Below are positions 48,645 to 58,926 of a DNA stretch of 64,000 nucleotides, piece by piece. Each line of letters begins with the position of its first letter. Position 1 is the first letter of the stretch. This DNA comes from Nonomuraea jabiensis (GTDB lineage Bacteria; Actinomycetota; Actinomycetes; Streptosporangiales; Streptosporangiaceae), in contig NZ_JACHMB010000001.1 in the NCBI RefSeq assembly GCF_014204795.1, positions 4,712,001 through 4,776,000 on the forward strand, in the 5' to 3' direction. The position numbers and the translations under genes are program-made. Below the pieces are notes generated by a model. It did no database searches, was not told the origin of the DNA, and was given only the letters and a program-made list of their open reading frames with translations.

Positions 48645-49928
48645 GTGAGCTCTGGCAAAAAGGTGTGGTCGGCGGCATTGCTCGCCACCGCGATGCTGGC
48701 GGTCACCGCGGCCTGCGGCAGCGGCAGCGGCGGCGAAAGCGCCGATGGCAAGATCAAGCTGCGCTTCTCCTACTGGGGTAGCGCCGCGCGGCAGCAGATG
48801 ACCGAAGAGGCGATCAAGAAGTTCGAGGCCAAGAACCCGAACATCGACGTCGAGGGCGAGTTCTCCGACTTCGCGGCGTACTACGAGTCGCTGTCCACGA
48901 AGGTGGCGGCCAGCGACGCGCCCGACGTCATCACCCTCGAGATCCGCGGCCTGCGCGAGTACGCCGACCGCGGCACGCTGGCCGACCTGGCCAGCTCGGT
49001 CAACACCGGCGACATCGACCCCAAGGTGCTGGCCACCGGCGCCATCGACGGCAAGCAGTTCGCCATCCCCACCGGCGTCAACGCCTTCTCCCTGGTCGTC
49101 AGCCCGACCGAGCTGGAGGCCGCGGGGCAGAAGCTCCCCGACGACACCAAGTGGACGTGGGACGACTACGTCAACCTGGCGTCGAAGATCAGCGAGAAGA
49201 GCGGCGGGAAGATCTACGGCACGCAGCAGAGCTTCAACCCGGCCTACCTCCAGATCTTCGCCGCGCAGAAGGGCGAGCCCTTCTACAACGGCAACAAGAT
49301 TGGCGTCTCGCCCGAGACGATCAAGGAATGGTGGACCACCCACCAGAACCTGATCAAGACCAAGGGCTCGCCCGACGCCGCCAAGACCGCCGAGATCGGC
49401 GCCCAGAGCGTGGACCAGTCGCTGCTGGCCACCGGCACCGGCGCGATGGGCATGTGGTGGAGCAACCAGCTCGGCGGCATCGCCAAGAAGTCCGGCAAGG
49501 ACGTGGACCTGCTCCGGATGCCGAAGCTGCCGGGCGCCACGACCGGCGGCATGTTCCTGCAGCCGGCGATGTTCTACACCGCCTCGTCGAAGTCCGAGCA
49601 CGCGGCCGAGGCCGCCAAGTTCATCGACTTCATGATCAACGACCCGGAGGTGGGCGGGATCATCCTCAGCGACCGCGGCCTGCCGGCCAGCTCCAAGGTG
49701 CTGGCGGCGGTCAAGGACAAGCTGCCCCCCACGGACAAGAAGGTGCTGGACTTCCTCGACAAGGTCAAGGGTGAGCTGGCGGACCCGCCGGCCGCTCCGC
49801 CGAAGGGCGCCAGCGCCATGGAAGACATCCTCACGCGCTACTCCGAGGAGGTCCTTTTCGGCAAGATGACCCCCGACGACGCCGCGCAGAAGTTCATCAC
49901 CGAGGCCAACGCCTCGATCGCAGGCTAA
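48645..49928 (+). CDS. ABC sugar importer, substrate-binding lipoprotein (locus C)
   Basis: 427 residues, lipobox VTAAC with Cys24, then family-1 binding-protein features (LRFSYWGSAARQQMTEEAI, GKQFAIPTGVNAFSLVVSPT, GTGAMGMWWSNQLGG). A GTG start with an ideal AGGAGG site. It comes after the permeases, unlike in locus A. The AAIxxFE..NPNIxVEGEF opening is typical of oligosaccharide or glycoside binders. Confidence 0.94.
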   Translation: MSSGKKVWSAALLATAMLAVTAACGSGSGGESADGKIKLRFSYWGSAARQQMTEEAIKKFEAKNPNIDVEGEFSDFAAYYESLSTKVAASDAPDVITLEIRGLREYADRGTLADLASSVNTGDIDPKVLATGAIDGKQFAIPTGVNAFSLVVSPTELEAAGQKLPDDTKWTWDDYVNLASKISEKSGGKIYGTQQSFNPAYLQIFAAQKGEPFYNGNKIGVSPETIKEWWTTHQNLIKTKGSPDAAKTAEIGAQSVDQSLLATGTGAMGMWWSNQLGGIAKKSGKDVDLLRMPKLPGATTGGMFLQPAMFYTASSKSEHAAEAAKFIDFMINDPEVGGIILSDRGLPASSKVLAAVKDKLPPTDKKVLDFLDKVKGELADPPAAPPKGASAMEDILTRYSEEVLFGKMTPDDAAQKFITEANASIAG

Positions 49929-49936
49929 GGAGAGAC

Positions 49937-51217
49937 ATGAAGTACGCGTTCGTCGGGCTCGGGCACCGCGCGCAGATGTACGTCGACGCGCTGCTCGGGG
50001 AGTGGCGCGACGCCGGCACCATCGTCGCCCTGTGCGACACGAACCGGACCCGCATGGACTACTACGCCGAGCGGATCGGTCACGAGGTGCCGCGTTTCGC
50101 GCCCGATGAGTTCGACAAGGTGCTCGAGCTCGCCGACGCGGTCATCGTCACCACCGTCGACGCCACCCACGCCACGTACGTGTGCGCGGCGCTCGACGCC
50201 GGGCGCGACGTCATCGTGGAGAAGCCGCTGACCATCGACGCCGAGGGCTGCGCGGCCATCGCCGAGGCGGCCGAGCGCAGCAGCGGCAAGCTGATCGTCA
50301 CCTTCAACTACCGCTACTCGCCGCGCAACTCGGCCGTGCGCCGCCTCCTGCAGGAGGGCGCGATCGGCCGGGTGACGTCCGTGCACTTCGAGTGGACGCT
50401 CGACACCATCCACGGCGCCGACTACTTCCGCCGCTGGCACCGCGAGCGGGCCAACTCGGGCGGGCTGCTCGTCCACAAGTCCACCCACCACTTCGACCTG
50501 GTCAACTGGTGGCTGGCGGCCGCCCCGCAGAGCGTCTTCGCCCAGGCCGACCTGCGCTTCTACGGCTCGGACAACGCCCGCGAGCGCGGCGTGACCGACC
50601 GTCCGGTGCGGGGCCAGGGCGCCCCGGGTCTCGGTACGGACCCGTTCATCCTGGACATCTCCAAGGACCCCCGGCTCAAGCGGCTCTACCTGGACGCCGA
50701 GCACGAGGACGGCTACCTCCGCGACCAGGACGTCTTCGGCGACGGGATCACCATCGACGACACCATGTCGGTGATGGTCCGCTACACCAACGGCGCCGTG
50801 CTCACCTACGCCCTGAACGCCTACGCGCCCGCCGAGGGCTACCGGGTGGCGTTCAACGGCACCGGCGGGCGGCTGGAGCTGGAGGTCGTCGAGCGGGCGT
50901 GGACGCCGCCGCACGCGGCCATCGACCCGAGCGCCGCCTCCAAGAAGCACAAGGCCGACTCCTGGGAGAGGCTCACCCTGCACCGCCACTGGAGCGAGGC
51001 GGAGGAGGTGCCGATCGAGAGCGGCGCCGGCGGGCACGGCGGCGGCGACCGGCTGCTGCTGAACGACGTCTTCCGCGGCCCCGGCGACGACCCGCTGGCC
51101 CGGCAGGCCGGCTACCGCGACGGCATCCGCAGCGTGCTGACCGGCCACGCGGCCAACGTGTCGGCCGCTACCGGCGAGCCGGTGCACCTGGTGGACGACG
51201 GCACGCGTGTTCGCTGA
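49937..51217 (+). CDS. Gfo/Idh/MocA-family oxidoreductase
   Basis: 426 residues: cofactor motif YAFVGLGHRAQMYVDALLG, ADAVIVTTVDATHATYV, the catalytic EKPLTID, and the C-terminal substrate sheet with VHKSTHHFDLVNWW. It is longer than the typical 340-390 residues by an insert around 215-270 (TDRPVRGQGAPGLG to DGITIDDT). Starts 8 bp after the binding protein, and its end overlaps the hydrolase gene by 11 bp. The second Gfo/Idh/MocA protein of locus C. Substrate presumably an imported sugar derivative. Confidence 0.9.
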   Translation: MKYAFVGLGHRAQMYVDALLGEWRDAGTIVALCDTNRTRMDYYAERIGHEVPRFAPDEFDKVLELADAVIVTTVDATHATYVCAALDAGRDVIVEKPLTIDAEGCAAIAEAAERSSGKLIVTFNYRYSPRNSAVRRLLQEGAIGRVTSVHFEWTLDTIHGADYFRRWHRERANSGGLLVHKSTHHFDLVNWWLAAAPQSVFAQADLRFYGSDNARERGVTDRPVRGQGAPGLGTDPFILDISKDPRLKRLYLDAEHEDGYLRDQDVFGDGITIDDTMSVMVRYTNGAVLTYALNAYAPAEGYRVAFNGTGGRLELEVVERAWTPPHAAIDPSAASKKHKADSWERLTLHRHWSEAEEVPIESGAGGHGGGDRLLLNDVFRGPGDDPLARQAGYRDGIRSVLTGHAANVSAATGEPVHLVDDGTRVR

Positions 51218-52232
51218 GCTGGCCGGGGTCGCCGCCGCGCAGCTCGGGCCGTACCCGTCTCTGCCGGGGCCCGAGCTGCGGCAGGCTGCGCGGGCCGCGA
51301 TGGGGGTGCTCGACCTGACCGCCGGTGACGTGCGGGTCGAGCGCTCGTGGACGGACGGCGACCTCGCCGGGGAGGAGCTCTCCTGGTCGGTGGGGTTCGG
51401 GCCGCGCACCCGCGCGTTCCTCCTGCGCCCCCGGGACGCGGCCGGGCCGCTGCCCGGGGTGGTGGCGCTGCACTGCCACGGCGGGATGAAGTGGGTGGGC
51501 AAGGAGAAGATCGCCGACGGTCCCGCCGCGCCTTCCCCCGAGGTGCGGCAGGTCAGGGAGCTCCTGTACGGCGGTCGCGCGTACGCGAACGAGCTGGCCC
51601 GGCGCGGGTTCGTGGTGCTGGCGCCCGACGTGCTCACCTGGGGCAGCCGCCGTTTCCCGCTCGGCGTCGACGAGCCCGGCCCTTACGACGCGGCGGCCAG
51701 GGATCACGAGCACGTGGTGGCCAAGTACTGTGCCGCGCTCGGCACGTCCTTCGCGGGCGTGGTGGCGGGCGAGGACCTGGCCGCGGCGGCGTATCTGCGG
51801 TCGAGGCCCGACGTGAGCGCCGTCGGCTGCGTCGGGCTCTCCGGAGGCGGCCTGCGGGCCGCGCTGCTCGGCGCGTTCGACCCCGGCATGCGGGCCGTCG
51901 TGGTCGCCGCGATGGTCTCGTCCTACCGCGACATGATCGACGGGTACGTCGAGAAGCACACGTGGCTGCTCTGGCCGCCGGGGCTGCCGCGCCTGGGCGA
52001 CTGGCCCGACCTGGTGGCCGCCCGCGCGCCCGAGCCACTCATGGTCCAGTACGCCCTGCGCGACCGGCTGTTCCCCGAGCCGGGTATGCGCCGGGCGCAC
52101 ACCATGATCGAGGAACGTTACCGCGAAGCTCCTGACGCCTACGAGGCGGTGTGGGCAGACGTGCCCCACAGCTTCGACGTGACCAGGCAGGAGCAGGCCT
52201 TCGACTGGCTGGCTCAGCGGTTGAAGGCCTAG
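51207..52232 (+). CDS. Alpha/beta hydrolase (dienelactone hydrolase-like/ abhydrolase_7)
   Basis: 341 residues: VVALHCHGGMKWVGKEKI (oxyanion strand and loop), GFVVLAPDVLTWGSRRFP, and nucleophile Ser in GCVGLSGGGLRAALL. The late Asp is likely in YALRDRLFPEPG and the His in DVPHSFDV. It resembles the abhydrolase_7 esterases that accompany glycan and sugar loci. No signal peptide. Last gene of the plus operon, followed by a perfect terminator. Confidence 0.87.
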   Translation: MFAELAGVAAAQLGPYPSLPGPELRQAARAAMGVLDLTAGDVRVERSWTDGDLAGEELSWSVGFGPRTRAFLLRPRDAAGPLPGVVALHCHGGMKWVGKEKIADGPAAPSPEVRQVRELLYGGRAYANELARRGFVVLAPDVLTWGSRRFPLGVDEPGPYDAAARDHEHVVAKYCAALGTSFAGVVAGEDLAAAAYLRSRPDVSAVGCVGLSGGGLRAALLGAFDPGMRAVVVAAMVSSYRDMIDGYVEKHTWLLWPPGLPRLGDWPDLVAARAPEPLMVQYALRDRLFPEPGMRRAHTMIEERYREAPDAYEAVWADVPHSFDVTRQEQAFDWLAQRLKA

Positions 52233-52238
52233 GAGACT

Positions 52239-52271
52239 GCCGCCGCCCGGGACCTGCCCCCGGGCGGCGGC
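52239..52271. terminator. Bidirectional terminator between convergent operons
   Basis: Perfect 13-bp stem GCCGCCGCCCGGG (52239-52251) with 52259-52271 around ACCTGCC, extended outside by AGGAG/CTCCT after a mismatch. It separates the locus C plus operon from the glycerol importer on the minus strand. Confidence 0.9.
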
Positions 52272-52286
52272 GCTCCTGAACGGAAG

Positions 52287-54056
52287 CTAGTTGCCCGACT
52301 TCCAGGTGGCGATGAGCTTGTCGTAGTCGAGCGTCTCCGGCTTGCCCCGCTCGTCGGCCAGTTTCGGCGCGGGCGCGCCCGGCTGGTCGAGCCAGTACTG
52401 GGCGGGCCGCTCCGGGTTCAGCTTCGGCGCGCAGTTGCCGCCGTAGCCGCGCCGCTCCAGCCGGGCCAGGATCTCGTCCTGCTGCTTGGCCAGGTTGTCC
52501 ATCGACTGCTGGGCGGTCGTCTCACCGGTCACCGCGGTGGCCACGTTCTGCCACCAGAGCTGGGCGAGCTTGGGATAGTCGGGGACGTTCGTCCCGGTCG
52601 GGGTCCACTGCTTGCGGGCCGGCGAGGCGTAGAACTCGATGAGCCCGCCGTACTTCTTGGAGTTGTCGGAGAAGAAGTCGCTGCGGATGTCGGAGTCGCG
52701 GATGAACGTCAGGCCCTTGATCGACTTCTTCAGCGACACCGACTTCGAGGTGACGAACTGCGCGTACAGCCAGGCCGCGGCCCGGCGGTCCTGCGGGGTG
52801 TTCCTGAGCAGCGTCCACGAGCCGGCGTCCTGGTAGCCGAGCTTGTTGCCCTGCTTCCAGTAGGCGCCGTGCGGGCTCGGCGCGATGCGCCACTTGGGCG
52901 TGCCGTCGCTGTTGACGACCGGCAGGCCCGGCTTGGTCATGTCGGCGGTGAACGAGGTGTACCAGAAGATCTGCTGGGCGATGTTGCCCTGCGCCGGGAC
53001 CGGGCCCGCCTCGCTGAAGTTCATGCCCGCGGCCTCCCGGGGCGCGTACTTCTTCAGCCAGTCCACGTACTTGGTGAGCGCGTAGACCGCCGCGGGGCCG
53101 TTGACGTCGCCGCCACGGGTGACCGACGAGCCGACCGGGCGGCAGTTCTCGACTCTGATGCCCCATTCGTCCACCGGCAGGCCGTTGGGGATGCCGGGGT
53201 CGCCGTTGCCCGCCATGGACAGCCAGGCGTCGGTGAAGCGCCAGCCCAGCGACGGGTCCTTCCGGCCGTAGTCCATGTGGCCGTAGACCTTCTTGCCGTC
53301 GATGGTCCCGTTGCCGTTGACCTTGTTGGTGAAGAAGTCGGCGATGTCCTCGTAGGCCGCCCAGTTGACCGGGACGCCCAGGTCGTAGCCGTACGCGGCC
53401 TTGAACTGCTTCTTGATCTCCGGGTCGGTGAACCAGTCGTAGCGGAACCAGTACAGGTTCGCGAACTGCTGGTCGGGGAGCTGGTAGATCTTCTTGTCCG
53501 GGCCGGTGGTGAAGCTGATGCCGATGAAGTCGTCCAGGTCGAGCGTGGGCGAGGTGACGTTCTTGCCCTCGCCCGCCATGTAGTCGGACAGCGGGAAGAC
53601 GTAGTCGCCGCGCGAGTGGGTGCCGATGAGGTCGGAGTCGTTGACGTACGCGTCGTAGATGTTCTGGTTGCCCTGGATCTGGGTTTGCAGCTTCTCGATG
53701 ACGTCACCCTCCTGGATCAGATCGTGCTTGATCTTGATCCCGGTGATCTCGGTGAACGCCTTGGCCAGCGTCTGCGACTCGTACTCGTGGGTGGTGATCG
53801 TCTCGGAGACCACGTTGATCTGCATGCCCCGGTACGGCGCCGCGGCCTTGATGAACCAGTCCATCTCCGCCAGCTGCTGGTCCTTGGACAGGGTGCTCGG
53901 CGTGAACTCCTCCGTCACCCACCGCTGCGCCGCGGCCTTGCCGTCGGACTCCTTGAAATCGCTCGTGGGCTTGTTCGCGCCCTGCGTGCAGCCGGCCACT
54001 ACCAGGACGAGCGCGGCCAGACCTACCGCCGCGGACCTGCCTGCCCGATGCCTCAT
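52287..54056 (-). CDS. glpV: Glycerol ABC importer, substrate-binding lipoprotein GlpV
   Basis: 589 residues, unusually large for a binding protein, as in the GlpV family. Lipobox VVAGC (Cys23). Family marks include EEFTPSTLSKDQQLAEMDWF, INVVSETITTHEYESQTLAK and the long C-terminal part (RRAAAWLYAQFVTSKSVSLK, ARLERRGYGGNCAPKLN). The last gene of the glpSTPQUV operon. It captures glycerol or a related polyol outside the membrane. Confidence 0.9.
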   Translation of the reverse strand: MRHRAGRSAAVGLAALVLVVAGCTQGANKPTSDFKESDGKAAAQRWVTEEFTPSTLSKDQQLAEMDWFIKAAAPYRGMQINVVSETITTHEYESQTLAKAFTEITGIKIKHDLIQEGDVIEKLQTQIQGNQNIYDAYVNDSDLIGTHSRGDYVFPLSDYMAGEGKNVTSPTLDLDDFIGISFTTGPDKKIYQLPDQQFANLYWFRYDWFTDPEIKKQFKAAYGYDLGVPVNWAAYEDIADFFTNKVNGNGTIDGKKVYGHMDYGRKDPSLGWRFTDAWLSMAGNGDPGIPNGLPVDEWGIRVENCRPVGSSVTRGGDVNGPAAVYALTKYVDWLKKYAPREAAGMNFSEAGPVPAQGNIAQQIFWYTSFTADMTKPGLPVVNSDGTPKWRIAPSPHGAYWKQGNKLGYQDAGSWTLLRNTPQDRRAAAWLYAQFVTSKSVSLKKSIKGLTFIRDSDIRSDFFSDNSKKYGGLIEFYASPARKQWTPTGTNVPDYPKLAQLWWQNVATAVTGETTAQQSMDNLAKQQDEILARLERRGYGGNCAPKLNPERPAQYWLDQPGAPAPKLADERGKPETLDYDKLIATWKSGN

Positions 54057-54074
54057 CGCTCGGCTCCTCCTCTG

Positions 54075-54350
54075 TTAGCCCCATATCCCGATCACGACCG
54101 CCACCAGCAGCGCGCAACCGAGTGCGAGCCACATGGACAGGTCGGTGACAGCCATCCAGCCGGCCAGCACGACGGCCGCGCTGATCAGGCCGATGTAGAG
54201 CCGGTCGCTACGGTCGGTCTCGATGCGCAGGAAGCCGCGCCTGGCCACGGGAGGGGAGATGCGGGCCCAGACCGCCATGACGACCAGCAGCAGGGCGAGC
54301 CCGGCGAACACCAGGGCCGTGGGGACGGTCCAGACCATCCACTCCAGCAT
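54075..54350 (-). CDS. glpU: Small DUF2160 membrane protein GlpU
   Basis: 91 residues with three hydrophobic segments: MLEWMVWTVPTALVFAGLAL, RLYIGLISAAVVLAGWMAV and LALGCALLVAVVIGIWG. The conserved ETDRSDRLYIGL is the DUF2160 signature. GlpU is present in rhizobial glycerol importers but its role is not understood. It starts 2 bp after the permease Q stop. Confidence 0.88.
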   Translation of the reverse strand: MLEWMVWTVPTALVFAGLALLLVVMAVWARISPPVARRGFLRIETDRSDRLYIGLISAAVVLAGWMAVTDLSMWLALGCALLVAVVIGIWG

Positions 54351-54352
54351 CC

Positions 54353-55174
54353 CTAGACCCTCCCCATGGTGAATCCCTTGGCTATGTAGTTGCGGACGAA
54401 CCAGATGACGATCGCGCCGGGGACGATGGTGAGCACGCCCGCCGCCGCCAGCAGGCCCCAGTCCACGCCTGCCGCGCTCACCGTCCGCGTCATCGTGGCG
54501 GCGATCGGTTTGGCGTTCACCGAGGTGATCGTCCTGGCGATCAGCAGCTCGACCCAGCTGAACATGAAGCAGAAGAACAGCGTCACGCCGATCGCGGACC
54601 GGATCATCGGCAGGAATATCCGGACGAAGAAACGCGGCAGCGAATAGCCGTCGATCGCCGCGGTCTCGTCTATTTCCCGGGGAATTCCCGACATGAAGCC
54701 CTCGAGTATCCACACGGCGAGCGGCACGTTGAAGAGCATGTGCGCGATGGCGACGCCGAGGTGCGTGTCGAAGAGCCCGACGCTCTGGTAAATCTGGAAG
54801 AACGGCAGCAGGAACACCGCCGGCGGCGCCATGCGGTTCGTCAGGAGCCAGAAGAACAGGTGCTTGTCCCCGGCGAAACGGAACCGCGAGAACGCGTACG
54901 CCGCCGGCAGCGCCACGACGAGCGACATCACCGCGTTCAGCGAGGTGTAGATGATGGAGTTCAGATAGCTCGAATACCAGGAGGAGTCGGCGAAGAAAGT
55001 GGCGTAGTTGTCGAACGTCACGCGCTGCGGGACGAGCGAGAAACTGCCGAGGATGTCCTCGTTCGGCCGGATCGACATGCCGAACATCCACAGCAGCGGC
55101 AGCATCAGCGTGGCCACGTACAGCCAGAAGACCGTCCGTGCCCAGGGCAGTCGCCGTTCGGTGCGCCTGGCCAT
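54353..55174 (-). CDS. glpQ: Glycerol ABC importer, permease GlpQ
   Basis: 273 residues, MalG-type permease with about six helices: TVFWLYVATLMLPLLWMFGM, GFMSGIPREIDETAAIDGYS (EAA loop) and the C-terminal VIWFVRNYIAKGFTMGRV. It pairs with GlpP. Four-bp spacing from the GlpP stop. Confidence 0.9.
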   Translation of the reverse strand: MARRTERRLPWARTVFWLYVATLMLPLLWMFGMSIRPNEDILGSFSLVPQRVTFDNYATFFADSSWYSSYLNSIIYTSLNAVMSLVVALPAAYAFSRFRFAGDKHLFFWLLTNRMAPPAVFLLPFFQIYQSVGLFDTHLGVAIAHMLFNVPLAVWILEGFMSGIPREIDETAAIDGYSLPRFFVRIFLPMIRSAIGVTLFFCFMFSWVELLIARTITSVNAKPIAATMTRTVSAAGVDWGLLAAAGVLTIVPGAIVIWFVRNYIAKGFTMGRV

Positions 55175-55178
55175 CGGG

Positions 55179-56071
<893 letters not shown>

Positions 56072-56075
<4 letters not shown>

Positions 56076-57178
56076 GCCGTACCCCTTCCGTTCAAGGGCG
56101 CGAGGGAGCCGCACCTGACCTCGTCCCGGAACAGGAACGTCCGGTCCGCGGGGAAGTGGAGGAACTCGACCGCGCCGGGCCGGCAGGGCGAGCCCGCCCC
56201 GGTCCTGGCGATCACCGGGTGCTCGCCGACCCGGGCGTGGACCAGGTCGTACGCGCCCATCCGGTCGATCCCGGTCACCGTGGCCGCCACGCCCGGCGAC
56301 CGGCCCGCGCCGGTGATCTCGACGAACTCGGGGCGCACCCCGATCCTGACCGGCCCCGGCGGCAGCTCGCCGGCGACCAGGCCGGCGACCAGGCCGACGT
56401 CCGCCTGGCCGACGCGTACGACGTCGCCGACGATCTCGGCCGGGAGCATGTTCATGCCGGGCGAGCCGATGAAGTGCCCCACGAACTCGTGCGCCGGCGA
56501 CAGGAACAGCTCGGCCGGCTCGCCCGCCTGCACGATCGCCCCGTCGTTGAGCACCACGACCTCGTCGGCGAACGTCAGCGCCTCCGTCTGGTCGTGCGTC
56601 ACGTAGACGAGCGTGTGGCCGGTGTCGCGGTGGATCTCCTTGAGCTTGCTGCGCAGCGTCCACTTCAGCGCCGGGTCGACCACGGTGAGCGGTTCGTCCA
56701 GCAGCACCGCCGCCACCTGGGAGCGCACCAGGCCGCGGCCCAGGCTGACGATCTGCTGGCGGCCCGCGTCCAGGCGGCGCGACCTGCGGCCGAGCAGCTG
56801 GTCGAGGCCGAGGAGCCGGGAGACCTGGCGGACCCGCTCGTCGATCTCCTTCTTCGGATATTTCCGGTTCCGGAGGGGGAAGGCGAGGTTGTCGTAGACC
56901 GACATCTCCTCGTACAGGACCGGGAACTGGAAGACCTGCGCGATGTTGCGGCCCGAGGTGGGCACGTCGGTGACGTCGCGGTCGTCGAAGAAGATGCGGC
57001 CCACCGTGGGGGTGAGCAGGCCGGAGATGATGTTCAGGAGTGTGGTCTTGCCGCAGCCGCTCGGGCCGAGCAGCGCGTACGCCCTGGCGCTCTGCCAGGT
57101 CCAGGTCATCGGCTTGAGCGCCCACGTCTGGCCGCCGTCGTAGCTGTGGCCCACGCCTTCCAGGCGGATGTCAGCCAT
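56072..57178 (-). CDS. glpT: Glycerol ABC importer, ATPase GlpT
   Basis: 368 residues: Walker A GPSGCGKTT (38-46), Walker B AAVLLDEPLT (157-166) and an intact H-loop His195 in VYVTHDQTEA. The ABC signature is degenerate: LDAGRQQ (136-142) replaces LSGGQ, as in other GlpT proteins. A C-terminal regulatory domain follows. It should pair with GlpS, which has a canonical signature but lacks the switch His. It overlaps the GlpS gene by 8 bp. Confidence 0.93.
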
Positions 57179-58262
57179 GCAGGTCGACCTCCGCGGCGCT
57201 GGTGGCGAGCAGGCGGCCGCCGTCCTCGTCGAAGACGAAGACGTGGGCCGGGTCCACGTACGCGACCGCGGGCTCGCCGGGCGTGAACAGCCGGGTGCCC
57301 GGCAGGTGCGCGACCAGGTGGACGTTGTCCCGCAGGAGCAGGTGTACGAACGTGGCGCTGCCGGTCACCTCGGCCAGCCTGATCTCGGCGGGCAGCTCCA
57401 GCGCCCCTGGGCCGGCGCGCTCGATGCTCACCTGGTGGGGGCGGATGCCGAGCATGACCTCCCGGCCCGAGGCGTGCGCGCGGGGCGCGGGGAACGAGGT
57501 GCCCAGGACCTCGATCCGGCCGTCGCGTACGACGCCGGGCAGCAGGTTGAGCGGGGGGTCGCTGAGCGTGGCGGCCACGGCCAGCGTCGGCGGGTGCGCG
57601 TACATCTCGGCCACGTCGCCGACGTGCTGGATCCTGCCCTCGCCCAGGACCACGGTCGGGGCGGCGAACGTCAGCGCCTCGTTCGGGTCGGCCGTGGAGT
57701 AGAGGACCACGCCGGGGGAGTCGGCGAACATGGTCTTCAGGTCGGCGCGTAACTGCTCGCGGAGCTTGAAGTCCAGGTTGGCCAGGGGCTCGTCGAGCAG
57801 CAGCAGGTCCACGGGGCGGGCCAGCGCGCGGGCGATGGCGGTGCGCTGCTGCTGGCCGCCCGACAGCTCGGCGGGACGGCGGTCGAGCAGCCCCGCGATG
57901 CCCATGAGCTCGGCGACCTCGCGCACCCGGCGGTCGATCCCCGCGCCCCGGAACCTCGGGTCGAGGCGGAGGGGGGAGGCGATGTTCTCGCGGACGGTCA
58001 GGGACGGGTAATTGATGAATTGCTGATAGACGAAGGCGACCGAGCGTTTCCGCACCGAAATCGCGGTGACGTCTTTTCCGTCGACCACGACGCGGCCCGA
58101 ATCCGGCGGTAACAGTCCGGCGGCGACGCGCATCAATGTCGTTTTTCCCGCGGTCATCGGGCCGACGAGGGTGGTCATTCCGTTGGATAATTCCAGGCGC
58201 ACGTCGTCAAGCCAGGTCTCCCCGCGCTGCCTTACGAAGACGCCATCGAGAATCAGCGTCAC
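57171..58262 (-). CDS. glpS: Glycerol ABC importer, ATPase GlpS
   Basis: 363 residues from a GTG at 58262 (AGAGGA upstream). Walker A is the GlpS-type GPMTAGKTT (34-42), the signature LSGGQQQ (133-139) is canonical, Walker B LLLLDEPLA follows, but the H-loop His is replaced by Ala191 (YSTADPNEAL). C-terminal TOBE-like region (LGIRPHQVSIE). First gene of the operon; upstream is a 173-bp space with the presumed promoter. No glycerol kinase or dehydrogenase gene is in the window. Confidence 0.93.
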   Translation of the reverse strand: MTLILDGVFVRQRGETWLDDVRLELSNGMTTLVGPMTAGKTTLMRVAAGLLPPDSGRVVVDGKDVTAISVRKRSVAFVYQQFINYPSLTVRENIASPLRLDPRFRGAGIDRRVREVAELMGIAGLLDRRPAELSGGQQQRTAIARALARPVDLLLLDEPLANLDFKLREQLRADLKTMFADSPGVVLYSTADPNEALTFAAPTVVLGEGRIQHVGDVAEMYAHPPTLAVAATLSDPPLNLLPGVVRDGRIEVLGTSFPAPRAHASGREVMLGIRPHQVSIERAGPGALELPAEIRLAEVTGSATFVHLLLRDNVHLVAHLPGTRLFTPGEPAVAYVDPAHVFVFDEDGGRLLATSAAEVDLHG

Positions 58263-58435
58263 TGTGCCGGTCCTCTCTGCTCGCCTCCATCTAACATGAT
58301 CTGTAACTGTGTGCAAAGAGGGCATGTGGTGTGGCTGTGCAGAATGTGACGGCTGAGTAATCACGATTCGATGTCGGGGCAGCAGTGAACGGCCGGGCCT
58401 ATCACCCCGGCGGCTTTTCCCCTGCTCATCGGCCG
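58263..58435. other. Intergenic space with the presumed glp promoter
   Basis: 173 bp between the first gene of the glpSTPQUV operon and the end of the MarR gene, which both read leftwards. It must contain the glp promoter. I could not single out convincing promoter boxes or an operator, and there is no gene. Confidence 0.5.
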
Positions 58436-58861
58436 TTATTTGAAGATTTTCGTGACGAGTTCGTGGAGCCGCTCCCGCTCGTCGGCCGTCAGCGGTGCCA
58501 GCGTCTCCCGTTCCACGAGCTCCACCAGGGCCTGCCCTCGCTCCAGCGCGTCGCGGCCCGCGGGCGTCAGCGAGACCCGGTAGCGCCGCCGGTCGGCCGG
58601 GTCGCGGTCGCGTTCGGCCAGCCCCGCGCCGATCAGCTCGTCCATCAGGCGCACCATGTCGCTCGGATCGAGCCCCAGCCGGGCGCCGATCTCGCGCTGG
58701 GCGGCGGGCCCGGAGTCCGACAGCGCGGCCAGCACGGCGAACTGCCACAGGCTCAGCCCGGCCTCGTCCGCCAGCCGGGCCGCCACGGCGCGGCGGCTTC
58801 CCGCCCCGACCTTGTGCAGGACGAAGGTCGTGATCGCGAGCAGGGTGGGCGGCAGGTCCAT
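58436..58861 (-). CDS. MarR-family regulator
   Basis: 141 residues, winged helix: SLWQFAVLAALSDSGPAAQR, REIGARLGLDPSDMVRLMDE (recognition helix) and RDPADRRRYRVSLTPAGRDA (wing). It is divergent from a VOC protein and has a perfect ACCAAT/ATTGGT site between the two genes. Probably represses itself and the VOC gene. Confidence 0.93.
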   Translation of the reverse strand: MDLPPTLLAITTFVLHKVGAGSRRAVAARLADEAGLSLWQFAVLAALSDSGPAAQREIGARLGLDPSDMVRLMDELIGAGLAERDRDPADRRRYRVSLTPAGRDALERGQALVELVERETLAPLTADERERLHELVTKIFK

Positions 58862-58881
58862 GCCCCTTAGTGTAGGTTGTC

Positions 58882-58894
58882 ACCAATAATTGGT
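58882..58894. promoter_or_regulatory. 13-bp palindrome, probable MarR operator
   Basis: ACCAAT (58882-58887) and ATTGGT (58889-58894) around a central A, 21 bp upstream of the MarR start. AT-rich in a GC-rich context, as is usual for MarR operators. Confidence 0.7.
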
Positions 58895-58926
58895 AGTTAC
58901 CCACTATTTCTCGCTGGAGGCCCCCG

